Part shown: one piece after another, positions 20,545-31,526 of the stretch
How the letters are laid out: each line of letters starts with the position of its first letter
Numbering within the stretch: position 1 is the stretch's first letter
Assembly (NCBI GenBank): GCA_030144725.1
Contig: JASKMD010000018.1
Location: 2,826,114 to 2,890,113 of the forward strand
From: Haematococcus lacustris
Lineage: Eukaryota; Chlorophyta; Chlorophyceae; Chlamydomonadales; Haematococcaceae
Length of the DNA: 64,000 nt
Direction: 5' to 3'
The notes under the pieces: model-generated
Database searches by the model: none
Seen by the model: only the letters and a program-made list of their open reading frames with translations
Told to the model about the DNA's origin: nothing
Translations under genes and position numbers: made by a program

Positions 20545-21109
20545 CGTACGCGACTTCACGGTGCCGGCCTTGTGAAGGGCTGGAGGGCTGGAGTCAGACA
20601 ATTGATGCTGTAACTGCGGTGCTGCAGTGTTATTGCGGTGCCCGCTGTGGGGGCCGGTCGAGTGACCAACCGACGAAACAAACTGACCGCTTGCCGCAGG
20701 GGCAGGGGGAATACCCCAGACGTAACGTAGCGAATAACGAATGTGTAGAAGTGTCAACGAGGCGCCAATGGACAAACGGAAGGGCCAGATGCAAGAGGCA
20801 GCTCCCAATTGAACGGTCCGCAGTCGTTCGAGACAGCGCGCACCTGGAAACGGTACACACTCAGCCCGCTGCGAACCAATAGTCTTTCCACGCCGCAGCA
20901 GGGCGACGGCGCTGCCATGTACTGCTGTAGGCGCACTACGCGAGTTCGTGCCTCCGGCATGTCCCGAGTGGCCAACGGCTCGCCGCAACGGCAAGCGATA
21001 GTGCGTTTCCCGGGGTGTCCTACAAGCTCGCGGCGTTCGGTACTAGCAGAACCGTCGCTCAGGTTTCCTGTATCCCTATCCTCCTGTGGAGCCCTGGGAG
21101 TGAGTGACC
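20545..21109. promoter_or_regulatory. Upstream region of HAD-like gene
   Basis: An open minus frame runs on to 20994 but without conservation-like features. I take it as 5'UTR and promoter. No recognised motif. Confidence 0.35.
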
Positions 21110-21690
21110 GGTGTGTGTCCCTCACCTAGGTCCCTAACCCTTGCCCTACCCTACCCTATACATGACTCTCTCGCACACACATCCCCTTCGTCAGGGGCAA
21201 TCGAATTGATTCTTTGCTTTATTTATGGCATGATACACATGACACTAATGATGCCGCCGCTGCCGCCGTTGGTGCCGCCGCAGCAGGCCATTGTCGCGCA
21301 CGCGCACCCACCCCTGGCCTGGTCTGCCTGGGTTAGGCATGGCTGGGCGGCCCGTCTAGCTGCTGAGCTCGCGTGGGCGGCCCGGCCTGGTGGCAATGCG
21401 GTGGATGTTCAGCGCGGCTGACACATCTCGGTCGTAGATCCTGATGCCTTTGCTTGTTGAGCACATGATGATCAGGGCCCGGATCCGGGACCGCGTCGCC
21501 ATGCTGCGCACCGGGTGCAACCACCTGGAAGGGGACATGTATCAATGCACATTTGTAAGCTCGCTCCTTGCTAAACCAAGCGTGTAGTCACGCCATGTCT
21601 AGTCTGGATGGTGCAGGGCACAGTCTAGGCTGGTGTGTGAGGCTACAACCCCTCCTACAATGCAAATGCACCTGTTGCAACAGTTGTAAT
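21110..21690 (-). pseudogene. Fanzor (TnpB-like) relic, C-terminal part with terminal repeat
   Basis: The minus strand from 21526 encodes the end of a Fanzor nuclease: WLHPVRSMATRSRIRALI, MCSTSKGIRIYDRDVSAALN, then NIHRIATRPG. The DRDVSAALNI block is the last RuvC motif (catalytic Asp, invariant Asn-Ile) of the TnpB/Fanzor family. A TAG follows RELSS at the position where the copy at 31306-32434 has Trp, and the frame then continues as GRPAMPNPGRPGQGW, so the gene is broken. Upstream (to about 21690) is intron sequence alignable with the first intron of the other copy (both have CTTACAAATGTGCATTG). The second intron of the other copy is cleanly absent here. Downstream, 21110-21190 aligns with the terminal repeat of the other element. 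Confidence 0.8.
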
Positions 21691-21843
21691 GCGTGGGCCC
21701 GGAAAAACTCGTAAATGCAAGCGCTAAGGTCTAAGGGTCTAAGGGTCTAAGGGTCTAAGGACTTCTTTCAGCCTAAGGTCGGCTTCTAGAAGTCTCGTAG
21801 TGTTAACTACGGCTAGGTCTCAGCTCGACGCTGGAGCTAAGTA

Positions 21844-22045
21844 GTAGATAGTGGAAGCGCCGGTAGTTTTAGGCGCCCTAAAAACGCGAGGCCGAGGCGC
21901 TGGAGCGTAACAGCTCGAGACCGAAGCCAGCAGCCGCGGAGCGTAGCGACGCGGCTGCTGGCTGAGGTCGAGAGCTGTTACGCTCCAGCGCCGAGGCCGA
22001 GTGTTTTTGGGGGGCCTAAAACGCCCCGGGCGCTTCCACTATCTA
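21844..22045. repeat. 202-bp fold-back (near-perfect hairpin) element
   Basis: Two ~95-bp arms, starting TAGATAGTGGAAGCGC on the left and ending with its reverse complement on the right, flank a loop of about 11 bases near 21938-21950. The inner arms (CTGGAGCGTAACAGCTC...CAGCAGCCGCG) are almost exact. It lies just upstream of the Fanzor relic and is probably a fold-back MITE. Confidence 0.85.
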
Positions 22046-22690
22046 ATTTAGTTCCGTTTTTGTGCGTTCTTGTAGCACGATGCGCGGCGGAGCCGCGCTG
22101 GGCAAACGTCACTCTGCCAGTGTGAGAAGTAGGAAATGAATCGTGGTGAGATGCTCTGGCTCTATATCCCCTTGCCGCAGCTGTCATCACTAGCGCTGTT
22201 TCTAGCTGAGGCCTACGAGGAAGAAGCCGCGGACGAGGAGTGAGCCTTGCACGCACAGAGCTTTACACGCTAGGAGGTGAAGCCTTAGGCATTGATGTCA
22301 TCTCTCGTCGCACTACCCCTATCTCAGGTACGGCTTACGTACGGCCGTGATTCTTTGCTCGACGCCCAATGCTCTGATAAGCCTAATCTCACCTCACGTG
22401 GATGCATTGCTATAGCCGCGTCTATGCAGTAGGGCACCAGTTGTTCTGGGCAGTACCTCGAGCTTAAAAAACTGCAGCCGCTGTGTTTTGCTTTGCTCTT
22501 TGGTACGCATTGCGAAGATGCGTGCGCTAGAAGCACTCCCTATAACATCGTGTTTCTCAGGTGTCGTCGAAATTTCTGGGCGCGGTGCTTGTGGACGCTA
22601 GTCATGGTGGTAAGCAGTCGTGATGAAGGAGGGCCCTAATGTTGTTACATGCTCCTCATGTATTCCTTGCAAGTACCTACACTACTACAC
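22046..22690. other. Unassigned spacer
   Basis: No gene is supported. A GCGCGGCGGAGCCGCGC hairpin occurs at about 22082-22098. Confidence 0.4.
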
Positions 22691-23030
22691 CCTTTCAGCT
22701 GCTGCTCCACCCCCTACCCTCTGCTGCCCCACCACTTGCCTACTGTGCCCCACCATCTGCTTGCTGCTGCCCCATCCGCTGCTGTATGTTGCCTCACCAC
22801 CTGCCAGCTGCTGCCCCACCCCCTGCCTGTTGTTTCCCCACTCGTTTCTTGCTGTTGCCCCACACCTAGTCTGTTGCTACCCCACACCCTGCCTCCTGTT
22901 GCCCCACCACCAGCCCTTGGTTGTCCCACGCCCCCATCCGCTGCTCGTTGTTGCCCATATCCTGCCCGATGGTGCCCCACGCCCTATTGTTGCCCCATCA
23001 CTTGTCTGTTGCTGCCCCACACCCTAACCA
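22690..23030. repeat. Degenerate C-rich minisatellite
   Basis: Diverged units of roughly 22-30 bp around CTGCTGCCCCACxxCCTGCC, open in several plus frames by composition. Probably non-coding. Confidence 0.7.
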
Positions 23031-23053
23031 TGGGGTGGAATATGCGGAGGCTA

Positions 23054-23687
23054 TGTAGTCTTCTCTCGTTGGTTATATCGTAGCAATTAGATGCAGGTCA
23101 CTTGCTTGATGATGGAAGACCAAGTCATGTAGCGAAGCATGCTGCCCAAGAAGGATTGACGAAGAAGGACGCTCAAGAAGGATTGTCGAGATGTGGAAGT
23201 GCATTGTGGACGTTGAGCGATATCGAGTTGGTATTTTTTACATCACTTTTTGCTTGCACTTTTCTAAAATGGTCCGCGTCCCGACGTTTTTAAGAACTTA
23301 ATAGGCTTCCGGCAAGGGAACTAAGTCTCTTAAACAGCAGGCTATTAACTATTATAACGCATGAAAACGGAACTAAGGACCGCTAAGCTGACTTACTATT
23401 GCTTATAAAGCAACAGCGCCCGAATTCACTAAGAATCGTGGGAGACCGTAGAACCGTAGGTGGTCGAGGCAGACCGACCGAAACCGTTAGGGAGACGTCT
23501 TACAGTATTCCGTGGACAAAGGACTATTGTTCTTCAGTCTCTTCTCTCCGTAAACACTACAACAACTCGCTTAAAACCTACCGACATCATACAGTGAGAA
23601 ACAACGTCATTAGGCAACGTGGCACTTCATGTAAAAGAAAAACAGCATTTGTTCATGCATCCTACCGTGCAATCGTGTACTCTTACA
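23054..23687 (-). mobile_element. LTR of the chromovirus (probable)
   Basis: On the minus strand the segment starts TGTAAGAG directly after a purine tract AAGTGGGGGAGAG (plus 23688-23700), the expected polypurine tract plus 3' LTR start. It ends ...GACTACA at 23054, giving TG...CA termini and a length of 634 bp. The partner 5' LTR is not in the window, so the inner end is well supported and the outer end is inferred. Confidence 0.6.
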
Positions 23688-23893
23688 CTCTCCCCCACTT
23701 GGAGAGAGCTTCGTCCCGAAGCGTGCAGTTGAAATTGCTATGTGTGTGCCATGCAAACAACAATGTGACAACAACAGACAGGCAGGTATGTGTTCAGACA
23801 ATCCTATCTAACCCTAACCTACGCTGGCTGCATCCATCCCTTGGGCTGCTTGGTGCGGAAAGCATATGCTCGCAACAACTTCTTGAGAACGTT

Positions 23894-25018
23894 CTAGGTC
23901 ATGTCTTCTTGTAGTTGTGCCAGGGGCACCCAACTGTTCTCGTGTTCAGGGTGGCCAAGCCACTTCACTTGCAGCTGGAGTTTACCGCGCTGGAAGCGGT
24001 GGTTGCGGAAGGCTTCGACGTGGTAATGTGCTTCACCGTCGATAATGTCTGGCTCGGGCGGGGGAGCGGGGTTGCGAGTGGGGAACCGCGCACTGCCGTC
24101 GTGGTGCAACTTGACGTGCGACACGTGTACAACCGGGTGGACTGATTTCCACTCAGCAGGTAGTTGAAGCCGCAGGGCGACAGGGGTGACGACCTCTAGG
24201 ACCTTGAAGGGGCCGTGCTGCCTTGGGGTGAACTTGCGGGCGGCGCCGGCAGCTTGCGTGGCCGGTCTGATGTGGGTAAAGAAGCTGTCACAAAGGTAAA
24301 CCATGTCACCAGTGGAGAATTTGTGATCCTGACGGTGGGCATTAGCATACTTGACCTGCCGCTCTTGAGCTTTGACGAGGTGTTGTGTAGCGGCGGCGAT
24401 GCTGGTTGCCATGCGCTGTAGGAAGGCTGGGGCACTCTCGCTGGTATCTGGTGTGGCCCGTGCTTGAGCAGATGACGACACTGCTAGAGACAAAGGAGTG
24501 TGAGGTTCCTGGCCGGAGTTGAGCATGAAAGGGGAATAGCCAGTACTGGCCTGGACAGATGCGTTGTAGGCAAACTCAACGGCGGTGAGGTGGTTGTCCC
24601 AGTCTGTGTGGTGCGGCGAGACGTAGTTGCGCAGCATGTCTTCAATGGTGCGGTTTGCGCGTTCAGTCTGACCGTCAGCCTGGGGATGGTTGGCTGTGGA
24701 GATATTCAAGTGGGTCCCGGTCTTGGCAAAGAGCTGTTGCCAGAAGTTGGAAGTGAACCTGGGGTCCCGATCAGAGATGATGACCTTGGGGAGGCCGTGG
24801 TATTTGAAGACAGAGTCGAAGAAGAGTTGGGCCAGCTCAGGGGCTGACACCGTGGTGGTGGTGGGGACAGTATGGATCATTTTAGTCAGCTTGTCCACAA
24901 AGACGACAATGGCGTCGTGGCCAGCCGAGGTGACAGGTAGCTGGGTGATCAAGTCCATGCTGACCTGCTCCCACTCTTACACCTGTGGTCTCTCACCATG
25001 CTTGGCGACTGTTGCCCA
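23894..25018 (-). pseudogene. Ty3/gypsy chromovirus integrase-chromodomain fragment
   Basis: The open part is 354 codons from the ATG at 24958. Integrase core: Asp2 in MDLITQLP, Asp63 in SDRDPRF, Glu99 in DGQTERANR, a DD35E arrangement. Then come WDNHLTAVEFAYN and YSPFMLNSG, the GDMVYL/ARKFTPRQHGPFKVLEV region typical of chromovirus integrase C-termini, and a chromodomain at about 305-350 (YHVEAFRNHRF...LQVKWLGHPEHENSWVPL). The upstream frame is alignable (AKHGERPQV) but holds a TAA three codons before the Trp-Glu-Gln-Val-Ser-Met start of the open part, and the element is cut off near 25018. Gag, protease, RT and RNase H are missing. It is a dead 3' end joined to its LTR. Confidence 0.9.
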
Positions 25019-25059
25019 ATCTACTTACTATTGGGTACCCAATCTCAGCCGCCACCACC

Positions 25060-25520
25060 ACCACCACCACCACCACCACCACAATCACCACCACAATCAC
25101 CACCACCTCCTAGTGTACCACCACTTGAAGAAGATGAAGAAGAAGACTACTCCAAACGGTATTCACCGGCGTGCTTTAAGGGAGGAGCGCGGCCTACTCC
25201 CACCATCAAGCAAGAGAAGAGACAGACCCCCTTACCCCCCCCCCCCCCCTCTGGCGATGTAGTGGGCTGCCTCTACCGCATGCTTCGTGAGCTCATTTAG
25301 GAGCTTAGTTGGTTTGTGTGACCCCCAAGGGCAGTAGGTGTTGACGGGTGTGTGCTTCGTAGGTACTACCACCTATGCCCAATAGGATTGGTATGATCTC
25401 AACGGTGTGGCCTTCCTTGCGAATGGTGTGTGCCAGTTGCGTGTGTTGGTTGAGTGCCTTGTTCTGACCACCTAGAGTTCGCACAGTACTTGGTTTCGAT
25501 GATGGTGAACCTACAACCAC
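25060..25520 (-). mobile_element. 5'-truncated copy of the RNase H/PD-(D/E)XK element
   Basis: Minus strand: FTIIETKYCANSRW, then after a frameshift EGHTVEIIPILLGIGG and GVTQTN, collinear with the C-terminus of the ORF at 49970-52891 (LLEIKYCADSRW, AGHTVSVRPILLGIGG, GITQTN). A short deletion brings a stop right after GVTQTN. The conserved 3' tail follows (TGGGAGTAGGCCGCGCTCC, then AGTAGTCTTCTTCTTC), and then a CCA/TGG microsatellite. Truncation at the 5' end is what target-primed reverse transcription leaves. Confidence 0.85.
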
Positions 25521-27079
25521 CTACTCACCCCACCCCACCCCAATTGGGCCGATGGGGCCAGTTGTGCTCAGGGACATGCTTGTTTAGCCAATGTGGTATG
25601 CACGTTGTGGCATGCACGACACAAATTGTGGCTGAAGCAAAGGCTCCTGAACGTTTACAGTTCCTTACGTACCTCCGCTTTCCTCAAGCCTTCCAGTCCC
25701 TCTAAGCATGCCAGCATAGGGACGGCTTATGCAAAGGACACGGGATCGCTTCAGTCGCCGCTGTACAATGGCAACAACCTCAGATCTAAGAACGTCGTAT
25801 ATTGCAGCCGCAGCACATACGGCATGCAACTCAGTATCATGCAAATTAATAAATGTGTTACACCTTTGACCTATACGCACGCATGCAGATTATGATACAA
25901 CTCCCCCGCCCCCCCCGCCCTCACGGGGCCCCCCTTCTCAAACCAGCACACTCAACGGAGACCTGCACTCTCAGCACATACCTCCTTGTTCCCAAAGCAA
26001 TGCCCCCTACCCATCCATGCAAGGATGCAATGTGCCCTTCATGTGTTTCAAAAGTGCATGCTGCAGCTTGCATGGCAACGCTTGGCTTGGCTTGGCTTGG
26101 CTTGGCCTCGCTTGGCATACCATGCAGAGGTATCGCCACAAGGCCCCGCAGCTGCTGCTGCCACGGGCCTCCACATTGCAAGGCTCACCCAAACAAAAAC
26201 GTTGTGCCCAAGCCTTCCTGAGGCCGTTGCTCTCTACTCCAATCGCTCACATCCCACCCCCTCCACACATGCCCCTCACTTCCCTAGGTGCCACTCAGCT
26301 CTCTGGTCACACCCCTCCACACTCCATTGCCAAAATAGGACTGCACTCTGCCTCCACCACATCCCAAACACACTTCCCCTCACCACCTCCATCCCCCCTT
26401 CCCTCAGCCCCTCCCCTCAGCCCGCTCGCATGCCCCTCCCACCCTCTCCACCCCCTCCCTCCCTCTCATCAGGATCCCCCCCCCCCTCCCTTCCCCTCCC
26501 TTTCCCCTCGCTCCCCCCTCCCTATCCCCTCCCTCTCCCTCCCTCTCCCTCCCTCTCATCCGACCAGTTAGCGCTCTGGTGACTATGGACACACGCTGGG
26601 CGCTCTGACCACATGCCCCCCTCCCTCTAATCAGACCAGATGTCGCTTGGGCGCACTTGCTGGGCAATTGCCACTCTGGGTCCCTCGGGGGGGGGGGGCA
26701 CTCGGGAAGGAGGGCGCAACACCTCCCCTTCTAGTCAGTCAGGCTAGGTCTCGCTGCCCACCGAGGACAGGCTGGGCTGGGCTGGGCTGGGCTGGGCTGG
26801 GCTGGGCTGGGCTGGGCTGGGCTGGGCTAGGCTAGGCTGGGCTGGGCTCCTCCCCCTCATCCCAGCCAGCTGCAGGCTGTGGATAGCCACAGGGACAGGG
26901 ACACCAAGCACAGGTCCAGCCTGCAAGGCCCTGCTCACCCTCTTCCTCAGCTACCAAGCTCCTCCAGCACTTCTCTTCGCCCATCCTTCACCGCCCTCTG
27001 GCCCCCAGCCTCTCCCCCAGACCCCTGGCCCAGCCTCTCCCCCCCGCCCTCTCCCCCCCGCCCTCTCCCCCCTCGCCCC
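25521..27079. other. Intergenic region with simple repeats
   Basis: Includes a TTGGC run near 26080-26105, C/CT-rich DNA 26380-26570, and a (GGGCT)n pentanucleotide array at 26765-26835. No coding sequence is convincing. Confidence 0.5.
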
Positions 27080-30000
27080 TCACAAGGCGCTCTGCCTAGG
27101 CGCTGTCCGCTTGCGCCTGCTGCCTGAGCTGCCCGCCACTGCCTGAGCCTGCACCAGGGGGGCCAGGGCCTTGCCCCCCCGCCCCCCCTCCTGCCCAGCC
27201 CAGGCCTGGACCAGGCTGTCGGACAGCAGCTCGCTGTCAGAGCTGCCCACGGTGCTGGCCCCCACCCAGCCCTGGATGCACCCCAGCCGCTGGGGGCCCC
27301 AGCTGCTGCTGCGCTCACCCCTCGCCATGGCCGTGCCACTGCTGCCGCTGCTGCCGCTGTTGTCGCTGTTGCCACTGCAACAGGCACTGGGCCACCGCCC
27401 CGGCTCAAGGAATGCAGGCGCAGGGGGGGTGCTGGGACAGGGAGGGGAGGAGGGGGAGGTGGTGGTGAGCAGGCCAGTGGTGCTGCCCTGACTCCCTTGG
27501 CTGTGGCCCTGGCCTTGGATCTTGAGGTGGGGCTGGGGCTGGGGGCCGTCCAGGGCGCCCTGCTGCTCTTGTGCCGGGGAGGAGGAGGATGTGGGGGCGC
27601 ACCGGGAACGCCTGCAGGCCAGGTGGGGGGAGGTGGGGGGTCAGGCATGATCAGGTCACAGCATGGCATGCGCCCCATGTGGCGGGGCATGGAGCGGGGC
27701 ATGGCATGACAAAACGGTGGGTGGGGTGGGGTGGGGTGGGGTGGGGTGGGGTGGGGTGGGGTGGGGTGGGGTGGGTGGGTGGGTGGGTGAGCGAGTCAGG
27801 TGGGGCTGCGGTGGGTGGGTGGGTGGGTGGGTGGGTGGGTGGGTGGGTGGGTGGGTGGGTGGGTGGGTGGGTGGGTGGGTGGGTGGGTGGGTGGGTGGGT
27901 GGGTGGGTGGGTGGGTGGGTGGGTGGGTGGGTGGGTGGGTGGGTGGGTGGGTGGGTGGGTGGGTGGGTGGGTGGGTGGGTGGGTGGGTGGGTGGGTGGGT
28001 GGGTGGGTGGGTGGGTGGGTGGGTGGGTGGGTGGGTGGGTGGGTGGGTGAGCAAGTGAGATGGGGTGGAGCGGGTCAAGCTAAGAATGCCAAGCTCTTGG
28101 CAGTGCATGAGGCCATCCTAGTCACTAATTGCTGCGCTGTGCCCTGCCCCTCACCAGCCAGCAGCACCTGCACCTCTGCTCTGTATGAATGGGTCAGGGT
28201 TACAAGTGGGCCTGACCCTGACCCTTGTCCCCCACTTTCCAGCATACCCCTGACCCTCCCCCCCTAACCTTCGGCATAGCCCTGACCTGTGCCCCCTCCG
28301 TCCCCATACAGGTTGGCCCCCCCCTCCCTCCCTACTCACTTGCAGGGGGGTTGCAGATCCAGGTACTGCTGGCCAGCAGGCCCACTGCCTGCTGGCATCA
28401 TGTGCCCAGTAGTGCCGGCCTCCCCAGACGACCCGCCCTCCTCTCCCTTACTGCTACCGGCACCGCCGCTGCCGCTGCCGCTGCCACTGCCGCACCCACC
28501 GCCCCTGGGCTGCAGCCCGCTGCTCTCATCACAGTCGCGCTCCCGGCCTTGGTGCACCAGGAGACCCAGGGCAGTCTCCAGACCATGATGGTTGGCTAGG
28601 GCCAGGCGGCAGGCAGGCCGCCACACCCCCTGGCTGCCCTGGCTGCCCTGGATGCCCTGCTGCCTCTCTGATGCCACTGGCTGAGACTGCCGGCAGGCGG
28701 CAGCATGGAGCTCAGCCAGCTCCCCTTGGGCCCCAGCCACCTGCCCCTCCTCCACTCCTGCCATCCCCACCTGACCCTGGCCCTGGCCCTGGCCTAAGCC
28801 TGAGCCTGGTGCACAGGAAGCTGCTGCTGCTGCTGCTGCTGCTGCAGTCGTCTGGTTGTGCAGAAGGTTCAGGAGCACCTCCCACCCAAGGCCCATTGGG
28901 AAGCTGGCAGCCGGCTGGGGCTGGGCCAAGGCAGCAGCAGCAGCAGCGGCAGGCCCCAACATGCCGAGGAAGGGGTGGCTGGGGATTGGGGCAGCCAGGC
29001 CTGCGGGTGGATGAGGGGGTAGGGTGCCCAACATCGCCGCCATCAACTGCGCATGGAGGAGGCTGCTGGGGGTGAAGGCGGAGCAAGGGTTTGCAGCTGA
29101 AGTGGCAGCGGCACTGAGCTGGTTGTTGAGGGGCATTGCCAGGGGGGCAGGGGGGCTGTGTAGGGTCCCTGGTATCAATGCCTGGCTGCTGGCAGGCCAC
29201 AGCCCCCCCAAGCCTTGGGGCAGCAGGTGGGGGCTCAGCAGCTGCAGCAGGGCAGCAGGGTGCCAGCTGGGGGGGTCCCAGGGGGTGGGGCTGGGTATAG
29301 GCCCCCACAGTGGGGGGAAGGCCATGCCTGCAGCCCATGCAGCAGCAGCAGCAGCAGTGGCAGAGGTACCAGGGGGGAGAGGGGCGAGGCGCTGGGCCAG
29401 CAGGTGTTCGATGGCGGTGCTGCCCTGGCTGCAGCTGCCTGGCAGTGGCCAGGGCGAGGCAGTGCCCTGGCTGCCCTGCAGCGGCAGCGTAGGGTTAGGA
29501 CCAGGCAGCTGCTGGCAGCCAGAGTGGCTTGAGGTAAGACAGGGGGTGTGGCCAGCTGGCAGGGACAGGGCAGGGGGCTGGTTGCTGGCAGCAGGGGATG
29601 GCAGCAGTCCAGCCGCCTCGCCAGACTGGGCCCTGTCCCCTGGAGGGAGGGTGTTGGTTGCGCTGCTGGGCTGGGAGCTGGGCTGCAGCGGCGCTGTTGC
29701 CGGCCTGAAAGCTGGCCCCAGGCTCAGTAGGCCCCCGCCTGCAGCATCAGGGCCCCCCTGGGTGGCGGAGGTGGAGGCGGTGGGGGGGTCGGCCCATGCG
29801 GTGCCCTGCCGCATGGCCGCCACCTTGCATGCCAGGGAGCAGTAGGCCGCACCCTCCCTTAGGTGTCGGGCACAGGTGTGGCAGGTATCGGGGTCGCCGG
29901 CTGCGCCCTGCTTGGCCTGGGGCCGCACGTTGAGGAACACGACCTTGGCCTGGTTGATGATATAGGACTGCACCCCTGTGGTGTCCACAAAGGGCTGGAT

Positions 30001-30767
30001 GTCGGTGGTGCGCACCACGTCACAGTACACGTAGCGCCGGATCTGCGGCCAGGCAAGGCCAGGCAAAGCCAGGCCAGGCAAGGTGGAAAGAGCAGCTGGC
30101 TTGGGGTAAAGATGGGCTGGGTGGGGCAGGCAAGGCAGGGTGAGGGTGACGCCTGGGTGGGGTGCAGCCAGGCTGGAAGGGGTCAGCGTGGGTGGGGATA
30201 GGCTGAAAGGGGCGGGCCAGGTTGATCTGGGCCAGGTTGGTCTGGGCCAGGGGCTGGAAGACACAGCAGCTTTCCTTGGCTGGCTGGCAGAACCGTTGTA
30301 AAGGAAGAGCAGTGGCGGTGAGAATGATGAAGGGTGGCTGTGACGTCGCACCTGAATCACTTGATGACCCTGGTGTTGGCAAATGCAGTGCTGGCACAGC
30401 CCAACTGGTTGCTGCGCGCAGGTCGTACAGAAGAAGGTGGCCTGCGGTAGAATTTAGCCGCAGCGACATTGGTACCGCTGCCCCGATGAACATTCAACAT
30501 ACCCGCGACATCGCCACACTGCTGACATTGCACTGGCTGGAAGCCTACCTCGCATTTCTTGAGGTGGGTGTGCACGCCGCAAGGGCCGAAGAAGGGTGTG
30601 TCTAGCATCAGCTCGACCCAACTTGGCACGGACTGCACAGATGACTTGCGCTGAACCAGTGCGATGTCAATAGGAGTGGCAGGGTATGCAGCGTCTGGAT
30701 TGCTCAAGGCCCTGCGAGCCACAGACAACTTGATATTTTCTGGGATTTGCATATATATCACAACCAT
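27080..30767 (-). CDS. PLATZ-family zinc-binding transcription factor, 847 aa
   Basis: Exons 30767-30549, 30441-30352, 30042-28340 and 27611-27080, phases consistent. PLATZ proteins bind A/T-rich DNA through two zinc sites and usually act as repressors in the nucleus. The domain is complete at about residues 50-190: PSWVELMLDTPFFGPCGVHT, KKCEATFFCTTCAQQPVGLC, CQHCICQHQGHQVIQ, IRRYVYCDVVRTTDIQ, VQSYIINQAKVVFLNVRPQ, then CHTCARHLREGAAYCSLACK. The rest (over 600 residues) is Ala/Pro/Gln/Ser-rich and much longer than in land-plant members, which are usually 200-260 residues. A stop directly after exon 3 would end the protein at about 670 residues if the GTGAGT donor at 28339 is not used; the in-frame last exon (ending SRRKRTAPRQSAL) argues that it is. 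The start ATG at 30767 is the first of its frame and is tentative. Confidence 0.88.
27716..28050. repeat. (GGGGT)n then (GGGT)n array
   Basis: A GGGGT pentamer block to about 27770, then about 60 GGGT tetramers (27809-28048), inside the last PLATZ intron. On the plus (template) strand it is strongly G-quadruplex-prone; the transcript carries (ACCC)n. Confidence 0.95.
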
Positions 30768-31305
30768 TGTAGCAATTGGCCGTGGTGGGAAAGGAGAGGG
30801 TATCGCTGGCCCTAAGGGCTATTCGCCTGGCAGCGGCGACCGGAAAGCAAGAAGATATCAACGTGGCACTCACAATGCTGCGTCAAGGGGAGGTAGATGC
30901 AGGGTGGACGGCATTGTGGAGGACGCGATGTGTACTCCCTGCAAGCAGCTCAAATCCGCTCTGAATCTTCTGAACGAATGCCGTGTCTGCAGCATGCTGT
31001 TTACCTCGACGCCTAGCATACGGTTGCGCTAACGGGTTCCTTTAGGATTGCGCTTAGGGCGACAATCTGAGGGACGTGGCTGGGCTTGTGGTGCGCGCAA
31101 TACAGTGCAATTGAGCGGTTCGTTGCTGCAATAACTACGTCGATCGACTCGCTGCGGATAAGTGCGGATGGCGTTCAACACTAGATTTTGTGCTCCATGT
31201 CAAGTTCTGCCCCAGCGATAACATGGCACCTGCCCGGCGAGGGTGCTTAGACTGGGAAGCTGCTTGGAACCAGCTAAGCAGTGCATATCTTTCCTACAAG
31301 TTTTT
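30768..31305. promoter_or_regulatory. PLATZ upstream region
   Basis: GATATATATG-like A/T-rich DNA sits next to the proposed start at 30767. Otherwise nothing is recognised in this spacer before the Fanzor element. Confidence 0.35.
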
Positions 31306-31526
31306 ATCCCTGCAGCCCTCATGCAACACCAGAATAAAGCACGAGTTGTAATCAAATACAGGCTGCGAGATCATTATTGTAAAGGCTACTGCTAGTGTGC
31401 CTACTGCCCACTTCAGCTCAGCCTTCTTGTGTGTGTGCCTCCAGGTCTACTACTAGCAAGAGCTCTACCCTACTCTATAGCTCTTACTCGCACACATCCC
31501 CTTTGTGAGGGGTTTGGTATCTTGTA
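31306..31526. repeat. Left terminal inverted repeat of Fanzor element
   Basis: Pairs with 32215-32434. It contains CACACATCCCCTTTGTGAGG near its inner end, also found diverged at 21165-21190 by the second Fanzor relic. Confidence 0.85.

Noticed and set aside
27663..28108. Gly-Trp-Val and Thr-His-Pro repeat frames
   Set aside because: Translations of the (GGGT)n intron array.
29024..29845. 273-codon plus frame
   Set aside because: Antisense of the Ala/Pro-rich third exon of the PLATZ gene; open by GC composition.
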